In this document: one piece after another, positions 9,366 through 17,610 of the stretch | Layout: each line of letters starts with the position of its first letter | How positions within the stretch are numbered: position 1 is the first letter of the stretch | Assembly: GCA_028280665.1 (NCBI GenBank) | Contig: JANQLJ010000082.1 | Location: 1 to 33,237, forward strand | From: Alphaproteobacteria bacterium | Lineage (GTDB): Bacteria > Pseudomonadota > Alphaproteobacteria > JAJFIK01 | Length of the DNA stretch: 33,237 nt | Direction: 5' to 3' | Program-made: the position numbers and the translations under genes | The notes under the pieces: generated by a model | The model's database searches: none | What the model was told of the DNA's origin: nothing | Seen by the model: only the letters and a program-made list of their open reading frames with translations

Positions 9366-10361
9366 CTAGGGTATCAAATTGCCGAGCGGCACGGAGAGAC
9401 TAAGGAGCGCGTTGTGGCTTTCCACGCGCAGGTCCGTCTGCCCCACATCGATGTCCGAGGTGCCGAACCAGCGGTACTGGGCGGTGAGCCGCATGCCTTC
9501 GCCCACATCGAAGCCGACGCCCGCGCCTAGCTGATAGGCAAGACCCATGGCGCTATCGTCGACGCCATAGGCGATCATCGCACCACCGAGCAAGGTATCC
9601 ATGGAAGCGCTGTATTCGAAATCGAGGCTCGCAACACCCAATCCCCCGCCAATGAAGGTAACCATGCCATCCGGATTGAGGCCCATGAAGTTGAAGTCGT
9701 ACCAAAGGTTCCCCATGAACGACCACACTTGCGCCTCGCCGTCGCTCGATAGGTTGCCGGCTACTGTGGTGTGGTATGGCAGGTCAGCATCAAATGGGAA
9801 GGCTCGGCCAGACGTCGTCGGAGGGAACGTTCCAGAAAACGGCACCCCGGAAGCAAACACGGTTTTTATGGTGCCCGCCAAGTAATTATAGTTATAGATG
9901 TAGAGGGTGCCCGTACCCGAAAAGCCGTTGCGGCCATCGAAGTCATTAACAAATTTGTCGCCGCCCGCAACATCTGCCCGGCGGTAGGCCACTTCGATTT
10001 CTCCGCGCCAATTCTCGCCAAAACTGCGCCCGAGCGCTGCTCCGACGACAAATCCACTGTCGAAGTCGTCCTCCCATGCAAGCTTCGACGTGCCGAACAA
10101 ATAGGCGGTTGTGTGTATGGCAAGACGAGTGAAACGAACTGTGTACGGACCAACAGGCGTGCCGGCAATTTTTCCGCTGAACGGCGTACCGGACTTTTGG
10201 AAGCCCGGATTGTACTGCGATGTGCTAAACGGAATCTCATCGTCAAAGGTTGAGTATCCGCCAAAGACGCTGACGTAAAAGTCTTCCGCCGCCTGAGCCG
10301 ATGAGCCCGCCAAGAGTGCGACGGCCGCAGCCGACGTCACAAGAGTGCTACGCAGATTCAT
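9366..10361 (-). CDS. Outer-membrane beta-barrel (porin-like) protein
   Basis: Signal peptide MNLRSTLVTSAAAVALLAGSSAQAAEDFYVSVFGGYS; repeated Gly/aromatic beta-strands. Confidence 0.8.
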   Translation of the reverse strand: MNLRSTLVTSAAAVALLAGSSAQAAEDFYVSVFGGYSTFDDEIPFSTSQYNPGFQKSGTPFSGKIAGTPVGPYTVRFTRLAIHTTAYLFGTSKLAWEDDFDSGFVVGAALGRSFGENWRGEIEVAYRRADVAGGDKFVNDFDGRNGFSGTGTLYIYNYNYLAGTIKTVFASGVPFSGTFPPTTSGRAFPFDADLPYHTTVAGNLSSDGEAQVWSFMGNLWYDFNFMGLNPDGMVTFIGGGLGVASLDFEYSASMDTLLGGAMIAYGVDDSAMGLAYQLGAGVGFDVGEGMRLTAQYRWFGTSDIDVGQTDLRVESHNALLSLSVPLGNLIP

Positions 10362-10519
10362 TGAATGCCTCCCTGCTGCCGGCGCCCCTTCGTGCCGACC
10401 CCACAATTCAGAGTGGAGAGTAGCAAGAAAACTGCCAAAATCGGCCAGGATTCGTCAGATCGCACCCCTGAATCGGCCCAACCTGTTGCAGCCTTGCGAC
10501 AGTTTGTCAGCGATATCAG

Positions 10520-11437
10520 TTACTTTGCCGTTTTCGCGGCCTTTTTCGAGGCTTTCTTGGTGGCCCGCGTGGCCGCCGTCTTAACCACCTGCCGGGCCAC
10601 TTTTGCCGCGGGCGCCGCCTCGGGTTGGCTCACTTTGGCACTTGGGCTGTCCGCCTTCTTGAGGCCGTCAAAGGCTTTGCGGTTCTTGGCAAAATCCAGA
10701 TAAGTCGCGTCATAGGCCATGGTGCCGTGGTGGGTCACGCCGGGGCCGATATAGGCGTAGATCTCCTGACCCAGGCCCGTGGCCCAGCGGTGGCAGAAGC
10801 TCAAATCCTCCGACAGCCAGTACCGCTTTTCGGGCATCCAGACGCGGTCGAAAAACCCGTAGTGATCGCCCTTTTGCCAGAGCGGCGTTGGGCCGAGCTG
10901 GTCGAGCTTCGCCTTTTCCTTCTGCGCGATCATGGTCTCAAAGACGCGCCGCTCGGTGAGCATAAGGCCCGCAGGAATGCCTTGAGCGGGCACAAACCCC
11001 TTCTCCACCCGCGCGCCGTTTTGCACCAGAAACGGAAATTGCGAGGCACAAGCGCGCGCGGCGCGGAAGCGTTCTTCCGGGTCCTCAATCTCATCGAGCT
11101 GCGCGTAAACAGCGGCGTAGGTCTTCATGTCGATGCGGCGTTTGGGATAGGCCGCACCGACAAGGGGCTTTTTCAAGTTGACAAAGTCCGCCACCACTTG
11201 GGGCTCGAAACTGATATCGCTGTCGATGGAAAGCAGGTGAGAGGCTTTCGATTCCAGAAAATACGCCGCGAGGATGTTCCGGTTTTCAATAATATCCGCG
11301 CTTTCGGCAAAAAAGAGCGACGTAGAGATGTCGTTCTTGTGGAGCGCCAGGGCGAGCCGGTAGAGCGACTTGGCGGTGCCGGTGGAGATGTTTTGATCCG
11401 CTGTCGGAATACCGATGAAGATGTGTCCCTTGGCCAT
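10520..11437 (-). CDS. GT-A-fold glycosyltransferase-like protein with Lys/Ala-rich C-terminal tail
   Basis: DxD-like SIDSDISFEP after an N-terminal Rossmann-like region (HIFIGIPTADQNISTGTAKSLYRLALAL); tail KVARQVVKTAATRATKKASKKAAKTAK. Confidence 0.65.
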   Translation of the reverse strand: MAKGHIFIGIPTADQNISTGTAKSLYRLALALHKNDISTSLFFAESADIIENRNILAAYFLESKASHLLSIDSDISFEPQVVADFVNLKKPLVGAAYPKRRIDMKTYAAVYAQLDEIEDPEERFRAARACASQFPFLVQNGARVEKGFVPAQGIPAGLMLTERRVFETMIAQKEKAKLDQLGPTPLWQKGDHYGFFDRVWMPEKRYWLSEDLSFCHRWATGLGQEIYAYIGPGVTHHGTMAYDATYLDFAKNRKAFDGLKKADSPSAKVSQPEAAPAAKVARQVVKTAATRATKKASKKAAKTAK

Positions 11438-11580
11438 GGGTTTGGCTCTCTTCTGCTGCTTTCTTCTGCGCGCGGGGGCCGCAACATCGGCGGCCGAAGT
11501 TATCTTTGCCACAGGAGGCGGCCAAGAAACAGGGGCGATTTGGGTATCATGCCCGCCCTTTAGTAACAGGCGATGTCGCA

Positions 11581-11994
11581 CTAGTCGTTTGAAGTGGTGC
11601 CGTGGCGGCCTTCATTGATGATGCGGCGGACGCGGGCCGGGTGCGGCAAGCCGGGGATTTCAATCTCCCACCCATCGGAGCCCGCGGACGCGATCTTGAC
11701 CGAGCCGATGTTCATCAGCTTTTCCCAAAAGGTCTGATCAACCTCGACCGAACGGATGTCGGCAATGCGAATCTCGGTGGTGGAGGTGTTGAAAACGCCC
11801 TTGATGAAGACGGCTTCGTCCTCGGTCAGCACGAGCCGCCGTCCATAAACGCGAAACCACCATATGCCGAAAAGCGCAAGGCCCGCGCCGAACGCGAAAA
11901 CGAGAACGAGATAGATAAGCCAGCGCAAAGGGTCGGCCAGGAACATGGCCGGGTAGTTGAAGTAGCGGACCTTCTGTCCCTGATACCGTCTCAT
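11581..11994 (-). CDS. PH-domain (bacterial PH, YdbS/bPH2-like) membrane protein
   Basis: Hydrophobic helices followed by RRLVLTEDEAVFIKGVFNTSTTEIRIADIRSVEVDQTFWEKLMNIGSVKIASAG. Confidence 0.8.
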   Translation of the reverse strand: MRRYQGQKVRYFNYPAMFLADPLRWLIYLVLVFAFGAGLALFGIWWFRVYGRRLVLTEDEAVFIKGVFNTSTTEIRIADIRSVEVDQTFWEKLMNIGSVKIASAGSDGWEIEIPGLPHPARVRRIINEGRHGTTSND

Positions 11995-12141
11995 CCCGTG
12001 GTCTCCTTCGCGGGCCCCTGTCCTCGCGCAAGCGCAAGGCAGTCTTACTTAAAATGTAAGGTTTCTGGGGTGTCCCGCAAGGCGTACAGGCTTGCCGCAC
12101 ACGGCAATTTGTTGCCCCGATTTTGCCCCTCGGGCGCGCGG

Positions 12142-13569
12142 TCAAGCGCCGGCCCGCGCCTTGCGCCAAGCCCGAATGATGGAATCGCCCAGTTGTTCCA
12201 TGTCGCTTTCACCGGTCGTGCGGGAGATCACCGATACACGGATAATCTGCTGGCCCTTCCATTCCGCCCCGCCAATGTAAGATGTGTTCTCCCGCCGCAC
12301 CTCGTCGATCACCGCGCGGGCATAGGTATTGCGCGCATCGAGCGGCTCACCTTCACCGCCGAACGCCAAAGCCACCTGGTTGATCGCCACATCGTTCAGT
12401 ACACGGATGCCTGGCTCCTTGGTGACGTAGCTTGCCAGGTGCCGGGCGCAACGGGTGTGCCGCGCCACCATTTCCGCAACCCCCTTTCGGCCCAGGGCCT
12501 GAATGGTCGCCCATACCGCAAATCCGCGGGCGCGGCGGGAAAGCTCCGGCACGAAGCGGGAGGGGTCTTTTCCATCTTCCGGGCTACGCGCGATATAGCT
12601 GGCCGAAGTGTCCATGGCGCGCGCGTGGGCGATGGGATTTTTTACAATGGCGAAACCGGAATCGTAAGGCACCTGCAGCCACTTATGTCCGTCTACGGAC
12701 CATGAATCGGCCCCGTCGATCCCTTCGCAGAAATCGGCAAGTTCCGGCACCGCCCGCGCCCAAAGGCCGAACGCACCGTCCACGTGATGCCAGGCCTTGT
12801 GCTCTGCGGCGAGCGTGCTAATCGCCGCAAAATCATCAAATGCGCCGGAGTTGATCTGCCCCGCTTGGCTGATAATGATCTTGGGGCCATCATGAGATGA
12901 CAATTTTTCGCCAAGGTCGCTTGCGATCATGCAGCATTGATCGTCCGACGCAATCGTCACTTTTTGCCGCTCGCCAAACCCCAGATACCGCAGCCCTGAA
13001 TGGATCGTCGCGTGAGCCTCTTCGCTCAGGAACACTTTGACCTCCGGCGCGCCGATCAGGCCCTCTTGTTCGAGGTCCCAGCCCATTTTGTGCAGCACGT
13101 CCGTGCGTGCCGCCGAAAGGCAGATGAAGCTCGCCATGGTGGCGCCGGTGGTAAAGCCGATTGAGCTTTCGCGGGGCAAATCAAGAAGATCCAGAAGCCA
13201 GGCTCCCGCCACTTCTTCCGCCACCGCATTTGCGGGCGCAGTTTGGTAGATGCCGGCGTTCTGCCCCCAGGCGGCGGTCAGGAACTCCGCCGCCGTTCCC
13301 ACCGGGTGCGAAGCGCCCATGACCCAGCCGAAAAAATGCGGCGAAGTGATCCCGATAAGCCCCTGCTCGGCCGCATCCGCAAGCCGGTCGATAATCTCAA
13401 CCGGGTCGCGGCCTTCCTCGGACAAGCCCACATCGAAGGCGGCGCGCAACTCATTCGCCGTCGCCGTCGGGCGCGGCGGCAGCTCCGCCGATTTCTCGCG
13501 ATAGCGAAGCGCACGCTCATAGGCGCGTTTGAACGCGGCGGCGTACTCGGGTTTGAAGGGCTCAGTCAT
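12142..13569 (-). CDS. Group II pyridoxal-dependent decarboxylase family protein
   Basis: HFFGWVMG, GFTTGATMASFICLSAAR, WHHVDGAFG, SWSVDGHKWLQVPYDSGF (PLP-lysine signature). Confidence 0.9.
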   Translation of the reverse strand: MTEPFKPEYAAAFKRAYERALRYREKSAELPPRPTATANELRAAFDVGLSEEGRDPVEIIDRLADAAEQGLIGITSPHFFGWVMGASHPVGTAAEFLTAAWGQNAGIYQTAPANAVAEEVAGAWLLDLLDLPRESSIGFTTGATMASFICLSAARTDVLHKMGWDLEQEGLIGAPEVKVFLSEEAHATIHSGLRYLGFGERQKVTIASDDQCCMIASDLGEKLSSHDGPKIIISQAGQINSGAFDDFAAISTLAAEHKAWHHVDGAFGLWARAVPELADFCEGIDGADSWSVDGHKWLQVPYDSGFAIVKNPIAHARAMDTSASYIARSPEDGKDPSRFVPELSRRARGFAVWATIQALGRKGVAEMVARHTRCARHLASYVTKEPGIRVLNDVAINQVALAFGGEGEPLDARNTYARAVIDEVRRENTSYIGGAEWKGQQIIRVSVISRTTGESDMEQLGDSIIRAWRKARAGA

Positions 13570-13662
13570 GACAATTCTCAAAAGGTTGGCGGCTATATCC
13601 TACAGCCGGGCGGCGATGGCAACGGCAGCCCGCGCATGAGTGCCATGAGAGAAAGGGGGGCG

Positions 13663-14553
13663 CTACCCGGTTCTTGCGCGCGTGACCTTGGAGCCGACCT
13701 CGCGGCCAAGCTGCGCCGAAATCCAGCGGCTTACCTCCATCAGCGCGTCCAGATCAACGCCCGTCTCACACCCCATGCCGCCGAGCATATAGACCACATC
13801 CTCCGTCGCCACATTGCCCGTGGCGCCGCGCGCGTAAGGACAGCCGCCAAGTCCCGAGACCGAGGCATCCACCACCCGCGCGCCCTCTTCCATGCAGGCA
13901 AAGACGTTCGCCAGGGCTTGACCGTACGTGTCGTGAAAATGGCACGCGAGCGCGGGCGCCGGGACGGCGTCGGCCACCGCCTTGAACATAGCGCGCGCCT
14001 TCTCGGGCGTGCCCACGCCGATGGTGTCGCCCAGGGAAATTTCATAGCACCCCGCCTCATAGAGCGCCGATGAGACCCGCACCACTTCGCGCACTGCCAC
14101 TTCGCCTTCGTAAGGGCAGCCGAGCACGCAGGAGACATAAGCGCGCACGCGCTTGCCGTCCGCTTTGGCGGCCTCGATCACCGGCAAGAAGCGCTCGATG
14201 CTCTCGGCGATGGAGCAATTGATATTCTTCTGGGAAAAGCTCTCCGACGCCGCGCCGAACACCGCGACGATGTCCGCACCCGCTTCCTTGGCGGCTTCAT
14301 AGCCTTTTATGTTCGGGGTAAGCACGGGATATTCCGTACCCGGACGGCGCGTGATCCCCGCCATCACTTCCGCACTCCCGGCCATTTGCGGCACCCATTT
14401 GGGGGAAACGAAGCTGCCCGCCTCTACAAACGAGAGCCCGCAAGCCGCAAGCCGGTTCACAAGCTCAATCTTGACCGCCACCGCGATGGGCTCGCGCTCA
14501 TTTTGCAGCCCGTCGCGCGGGCCCACTTCAACGATAGTGACGGGGTCGGACAT
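13663..14553 (-). CDS. Hydroxymethylglutaryl-CoA lyase
   Basis: VEVGPRDGLQNE, VEAGSFVSPKWVPQMA, SLGDTIGVGTP, CHFHDTYGQALANV, VDASVSGLGGCPYARGATGNVATED. Confidence 0.95.
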   Translation of the reverse strand: MSDPVTIVEVGPRDGLQNEREPIAVAVKIELVNRLAACGLSFVEAGSFVSPKWVPQMAGSAEVMAGITRRPGTEYPVLTPNIKGYEAAKEAGADIVAVFGAASESFSQKNINCSIAESIERFLPVIEAAKADGKRVRAYVSCVLGCPYEGEVAVREVVRVSSALYEAGCYEISLGDTIGVGTPEKARAMFKAVADAVPAPALACHFHDTYGQALANVFACMEEGARVVDASVSGLGGCPYARGATGNVATEDVVYMLGGMGCETGVDLDALMEVSRWISAQLGREVGSKVTRARTG

Positions 14554-14595
14554 GGGCTTCCTCTAGCAGATGCTGAGCTTTGTGAGGAAGAAAAA

Positions 14596-14670
14596 TGGTG
14601 GGCACGGCTGGGATTGAACCAGCGACCCCCTCGATGTCAACGAGGTGCTCTCCCGCTGAGCTACGCGCCC
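14596..14670 (-). tRNA. tRNA-Val (anticodon GAC)
   Basis: Minus strand GGGCGCGTAGCTCAGCGGGAGAGCACCTCGTTGACATCGAGGGGGTCGCTGGTTCAATCCCAGCCGTGCCCACCA; complete cloverleaf by hand, anticodon loop TTGACAT, encoded CCA. Confidence 0.97.
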
Positions 14671-14730
14671 ATGACCGATGGAGACCGGTCGGGACGGCTT
14701 CCATATCCGTTTGGAAAAGCGAGCGCAAGA

Positions 14731-14745
14731 CCCCCGCACTGGGGG
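14731..14745 (-). terminator. Possible weak terminator after the CpdR-like gene
   Basis: CCCCC-AGTGC-GGGGG hairpin 4 bp after the stop codon (minus strand); no immediate U tract. Confidence 0.35.
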
Positions 14746-14749
14746 CCCT

Positions 14750-15109
14750 TCACGCGGCGAGCAGGCGTTCCACCTCGCCCACCAGCTCTTTGAGGTGGAA
14801 GGGCTTTGACAGCACTTTGGCGTCCTTAGGCGCGTTCGAGGCGGGGTTGAGCGCGACGGCGGCAAAGCCGGTGATGAACATGATCTTCATGGCCGGGAAC
14901 ATCTCCGCAGCGCGGCGGGCAAGCTCAATCCCGTCCATGACGGGCATCACGATGTCGGTGAGCAGAAGATCGTAAGGCGCGCGCTTGAGTTCTTCCAGCG
15001 CCTCGTCGCCCTGTTCGAAGTCGACCACGTGGTGGCCCGCCTTCTTGAGCGCCCCCGCCAGAAAGCGGCGCATGGAACTGTCATCTTCCGCCAGAACGAT
15101 CCGGGCCAT
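14750..15109 (-). CDS. cpdR: Single-domain response regulator, CpdR-like
   Basis: MARIVLAEDDSSMRRFLAGALKKAGH...LLLTDIVMPVMDGIELARRA...MKIMFITGFAAVAL...VLSKPFHLKELVGEVERLLAA; receiver domain only, closely matches CpdR as I recall it. Confidence 0.88.
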   Translation of the reverse strand: MARIVLAEDDSSMRRFLAGALKKAGHHVVDFEQGDEALEELKRAPYDLLLTDIVMPVMDGIELARRAAEMFPAMKIMFITGFAAVALNPASNAPKDAKVLSKPFHLKELVGEVERLLAA

Positions 15110-15343
15110 ACCGGTTACTTCCCCCCAAACCACGCGACACACTATATCGCGAACGGGTGCGCCCTCGCAGCCTTCGCGACTCAGATTCGTTAATCTCTAT
15201 AGCGAAATCGTAAACGGCCTATGAAACGGGCGGCGGGCGGGCGCTGCCCCCGGGAGCAATTCCCTTAGGGAATGTGCGCTTTTCCCGCGCTCTTCGCGGC
15301 TTCCGGGCTGGCCCGCGGGCAAATCGTCCCTATAATCGCCGTC

Positions 15344-16255
15344 ATGGATCAGGTTCAGCTGTCATCCTTCGAGCCCGCCGAGGCCCTTTGGCGGGGCCCG
15401 GCTTTCGCTGTGCATCGCCCGCGAAAGCTGAAGGTCCCTGTGGTCGTTGCCTCGCCCCATTCGGGACGGGATTATCCCCCCAGTTTCCTCGCCGCCTCGA
15501 GGCTCGATGCGCTGATGATCCGGCGTTCGGAAGACAGTTACGTGGATGAGCTTTTCATGGATGCGCCCGCCTGCGGCATGACGCTGCTCGCCGCCAACTT
15601 TCCCCGCGCCTATGTGGACGTCAACCGCGAGCCCTTCGAGCTCGACCCCGAGATGTTCGTGGGGCGCCTGCCCTCATTCGTGAACACAAGGTCGCTGCGG
15701 GTTGCCGGCGGGCTTGGCACCATCGCGCGGGTGGTGGCGGACGGCAAAGAGATTTACCGCCACAAACTCAGCTTTGAAGAAGCCGAGCAGCGCATTCGCG
15801 AGCTTTACGAGCCCTATCACGAAGAGCTGAGAAAACTTGTGGCCGAAGCCCATTACCGGTTCGGCTGCGCGGTGTTGATCGATTGCCATTCCATGCCGTC
15901 CGTGGGCGGACCAATGGATCAGGATGCAGGCCACGCCCGCGCCGATATCGTGCTCGGCGACCGCCACGGCACCTCCTGCGCCGGGGAAATCACCGCTTTT
16001 GTCGAAGAGGTTTTTCGCACCCTCGGCTATTCCACCGTGCGCAACGCACCTTACGCGGGCGGCTATACCACCGAGCGCTATGGCAAGCCGTTGCACGGCA
16101 TTCACGCCTTGCAAATCGAGATCAACCGGGCGCTTTACATGGACGAGGCGACGCTTGAGAAAAAGCCGCGGTTCCATGACCTCAAGTCCGATTTGGCAAG
16201 CCTCGCCGAGCGCCTGAACGCGCTCGATCTGGAACCGCTGGCCCCGGTTCTTTAA
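15344..16255 (+). CDS. N-formylglutamate amidohydrolase-like protein
   Basis: VVASPHSGRDYPPSF, RRSEDSYVDELF, YVDVNREPFELD, LIDCHSMPS, DIVLGDRHGTSC, NAPYAGGYTTERYG, LQIEINRALYMDE. Confidence 0.93.
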   Translation: MDQVQLSSFEPAEALWRGPAFAVHRPRKLKVPVVVASPHSGRDYPPSFLAASRLDALMIRRSEDSYVDELFMDAPACGMTLLAANFPRAYVDVNREPFELDPEMFVGRLPSFVNTRSLRVAGGLGTIARVVADGKEIYRHKLSFEEAEQRIRELYEPYHEELRKLVAEAHYRFGCAVLIDCHSMPSVGGPMDQDAGHARADIVLGDRHGTSCAGEITAFVEEVFRTLGYSTVRNAPYAGGYTTERYGKPLHGIHALQIEINRALYMDEATLEKKPRFHDLKSDLASLAERLNALDLEPLAPVL

Positions 16256-16600
16256 CCAATCTTACCCACGCGTTATCCCCGGCCCTGCCCAGGGAGCACA
16301 CACTTGCGGCTGATTTTGATACGCCGCCGGTCCGGCGAAATTTGCGATTATTTTACGCAAACCATTGAAATTAAGGAGCTTTTCCATCTTTCGTTGACCG
16401 GGCCCGGACCCGTGAGCACAGTTTTTGCAAGGGCAATCGGCGGCTGGGACAGCGATTTTGCTGCGGTGCCGAAAACGGTCTGCCGGCGGTATGGGAAAGG
16501 TTCTGTTTAGGAAGACCGCCCAAGCTTTGCCCGCTCAGACGGGTGCTCCCCGTCGGGACGGAGCGGGCAGCCGCACAAGGCCGGATCAATAGAGGAACGA

Positions 16601-17524
16601 ATGCCCATGGGCCTTCGCCGTGTCATACTGATCGTCTTTTCCGCAGGGGTCTTCCTTGCGGGCGGTCTTGCGCGCGCCCAGGAAATCCCCGCCCGGGAGA
16701 ACCAAGGGCCGCTTGCCGCCGACTGGTGGGCCTGCGTCGAGGCGGCGGAACTGGTTCAGGGCACCATTGATGCGCCGGATCACCTGCTGACCGCCGTCGC
16801 CTTTAACGAGAGCGCGCGCCGCGCGCCCAACGGCGAAACCGCGCCATGGCCCTGGACCATCAATGTGGGCGGCCAGGGCTATGTGTTCGCCACCAAGGAA
16901 CAAGCCGTCTTCGCCGCGCAACAATTGCTGAATGCCGGCACGCGCAGCTTCGACGTGGGCTGCATGCAGGTGAACGTCTTTTTCCATCCACGCGCTTTTA
17001 CAAGTTTTGAGGAAGCCTTCGACCCGCTCGCCAACATGATGTACGCGGCGGACTACCTGTATCAACTCAAGCGGCAAGCGGGCTCATGGTCCCGCGCGGT
17101 CGAGCTTTATCATTCCTATACTGAGGAATTTAACCAGATCTACGGCGCACGCTTTCAGAACTTCTGGGAGCTGACGCGCCGCCGTGCCGCGCGCGGCGAC
17201 ATGCTGGTCACCTCGCGCCCACTGGAAAGCCCCGCCCTGGTGGAGACCGCGGAGATCGATTTGCTGGGTGCGGATGAGGAAACATCCGGCGACGTGGGGC
17301 TTTGGCAGGCACGCCATCCTCATACACAGCACGTAAGGGGCCCAGCGGTTGATCCCTGGCAAAGCGCGGGCGCAAGCCGCACGCCCATGGTGGCGGCCTT
17401 GCTTGCAAGCAGCCATGCCACGACGGCCGCAAGCCCCATTGCCGTCTATGGCGGGGCGGATCTTAGAGCCGCCGCCATCGGGCGGCGCGTGGCGCACCAA
17501 GCTATCAGCGAAACCGGCAGCTAG
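16601..17524 (+). CDS. Exported SLT-domain (lytic transglycosylase-like) protein
   Basis: Signal peptide MGLRRVILIVFSAGVFLAGGLARAQ; AVAFNESARRAPNGETAPWPWTINVGGQGYVFATKEQAV, FDVGCMQVNVFFH, FDPLANMMYAADYL. Confidence 0.85.
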   Translation: MPMGLRRVILIVFSAGVFLAGGLARAQEIPARENQGPLAADWWACVEAAELVQGTIDAPDHLLTAVAFNESARRAPNGETAPWPWTINVGGQGYVFATKEQAVFAAQQLLNAGTRSFDVGCMQVNVFFHPRAFTSFEEAFDPLANMMYAADYLYQLKRQAGSWSRAVELYHSYTEEFNQIYGARFQNFWELTRRRAARGDMLVTSRPLESPALVETAEIDLLGADEETSGDVGLWQARHPHTQHVRGPAVDPWQSAGASRTPMVAALLASSHATTAASPIAVYGGADLRAAAIGRRVAHQAISETGS

Positions 17525-17610
17525 CCCGGGACCCTTAGCCTGGGCCTTTACTCCAAGTCTCACCACTCGACGCATGAGCGCAAACCCGCTATCAGGGGCG
17601 CCCATTTTCC

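Noticed and set aside
10625-11563. 312-aa plus-strand ORF
   Set aside because: Antisense to the GT-A-like gene; no recognisable motifs.
11602-12705. 367-aa plus-strand ORF
   Set aside because: Spans the antisense of both the PH-domain and PLP decarboxylase genes; shadow frame.
13243-14073. 276-aa plus-strand ORF
   Set aside because: Antisense to PLP decarboxylase and HMG-CoA lyase; Arg/His-rich artefact.
16304-16510. 68-aa plus-strand ORF upstream of the SLT gene
   Set aside because: No convincing SD or family motif; treated as non-coding leader.
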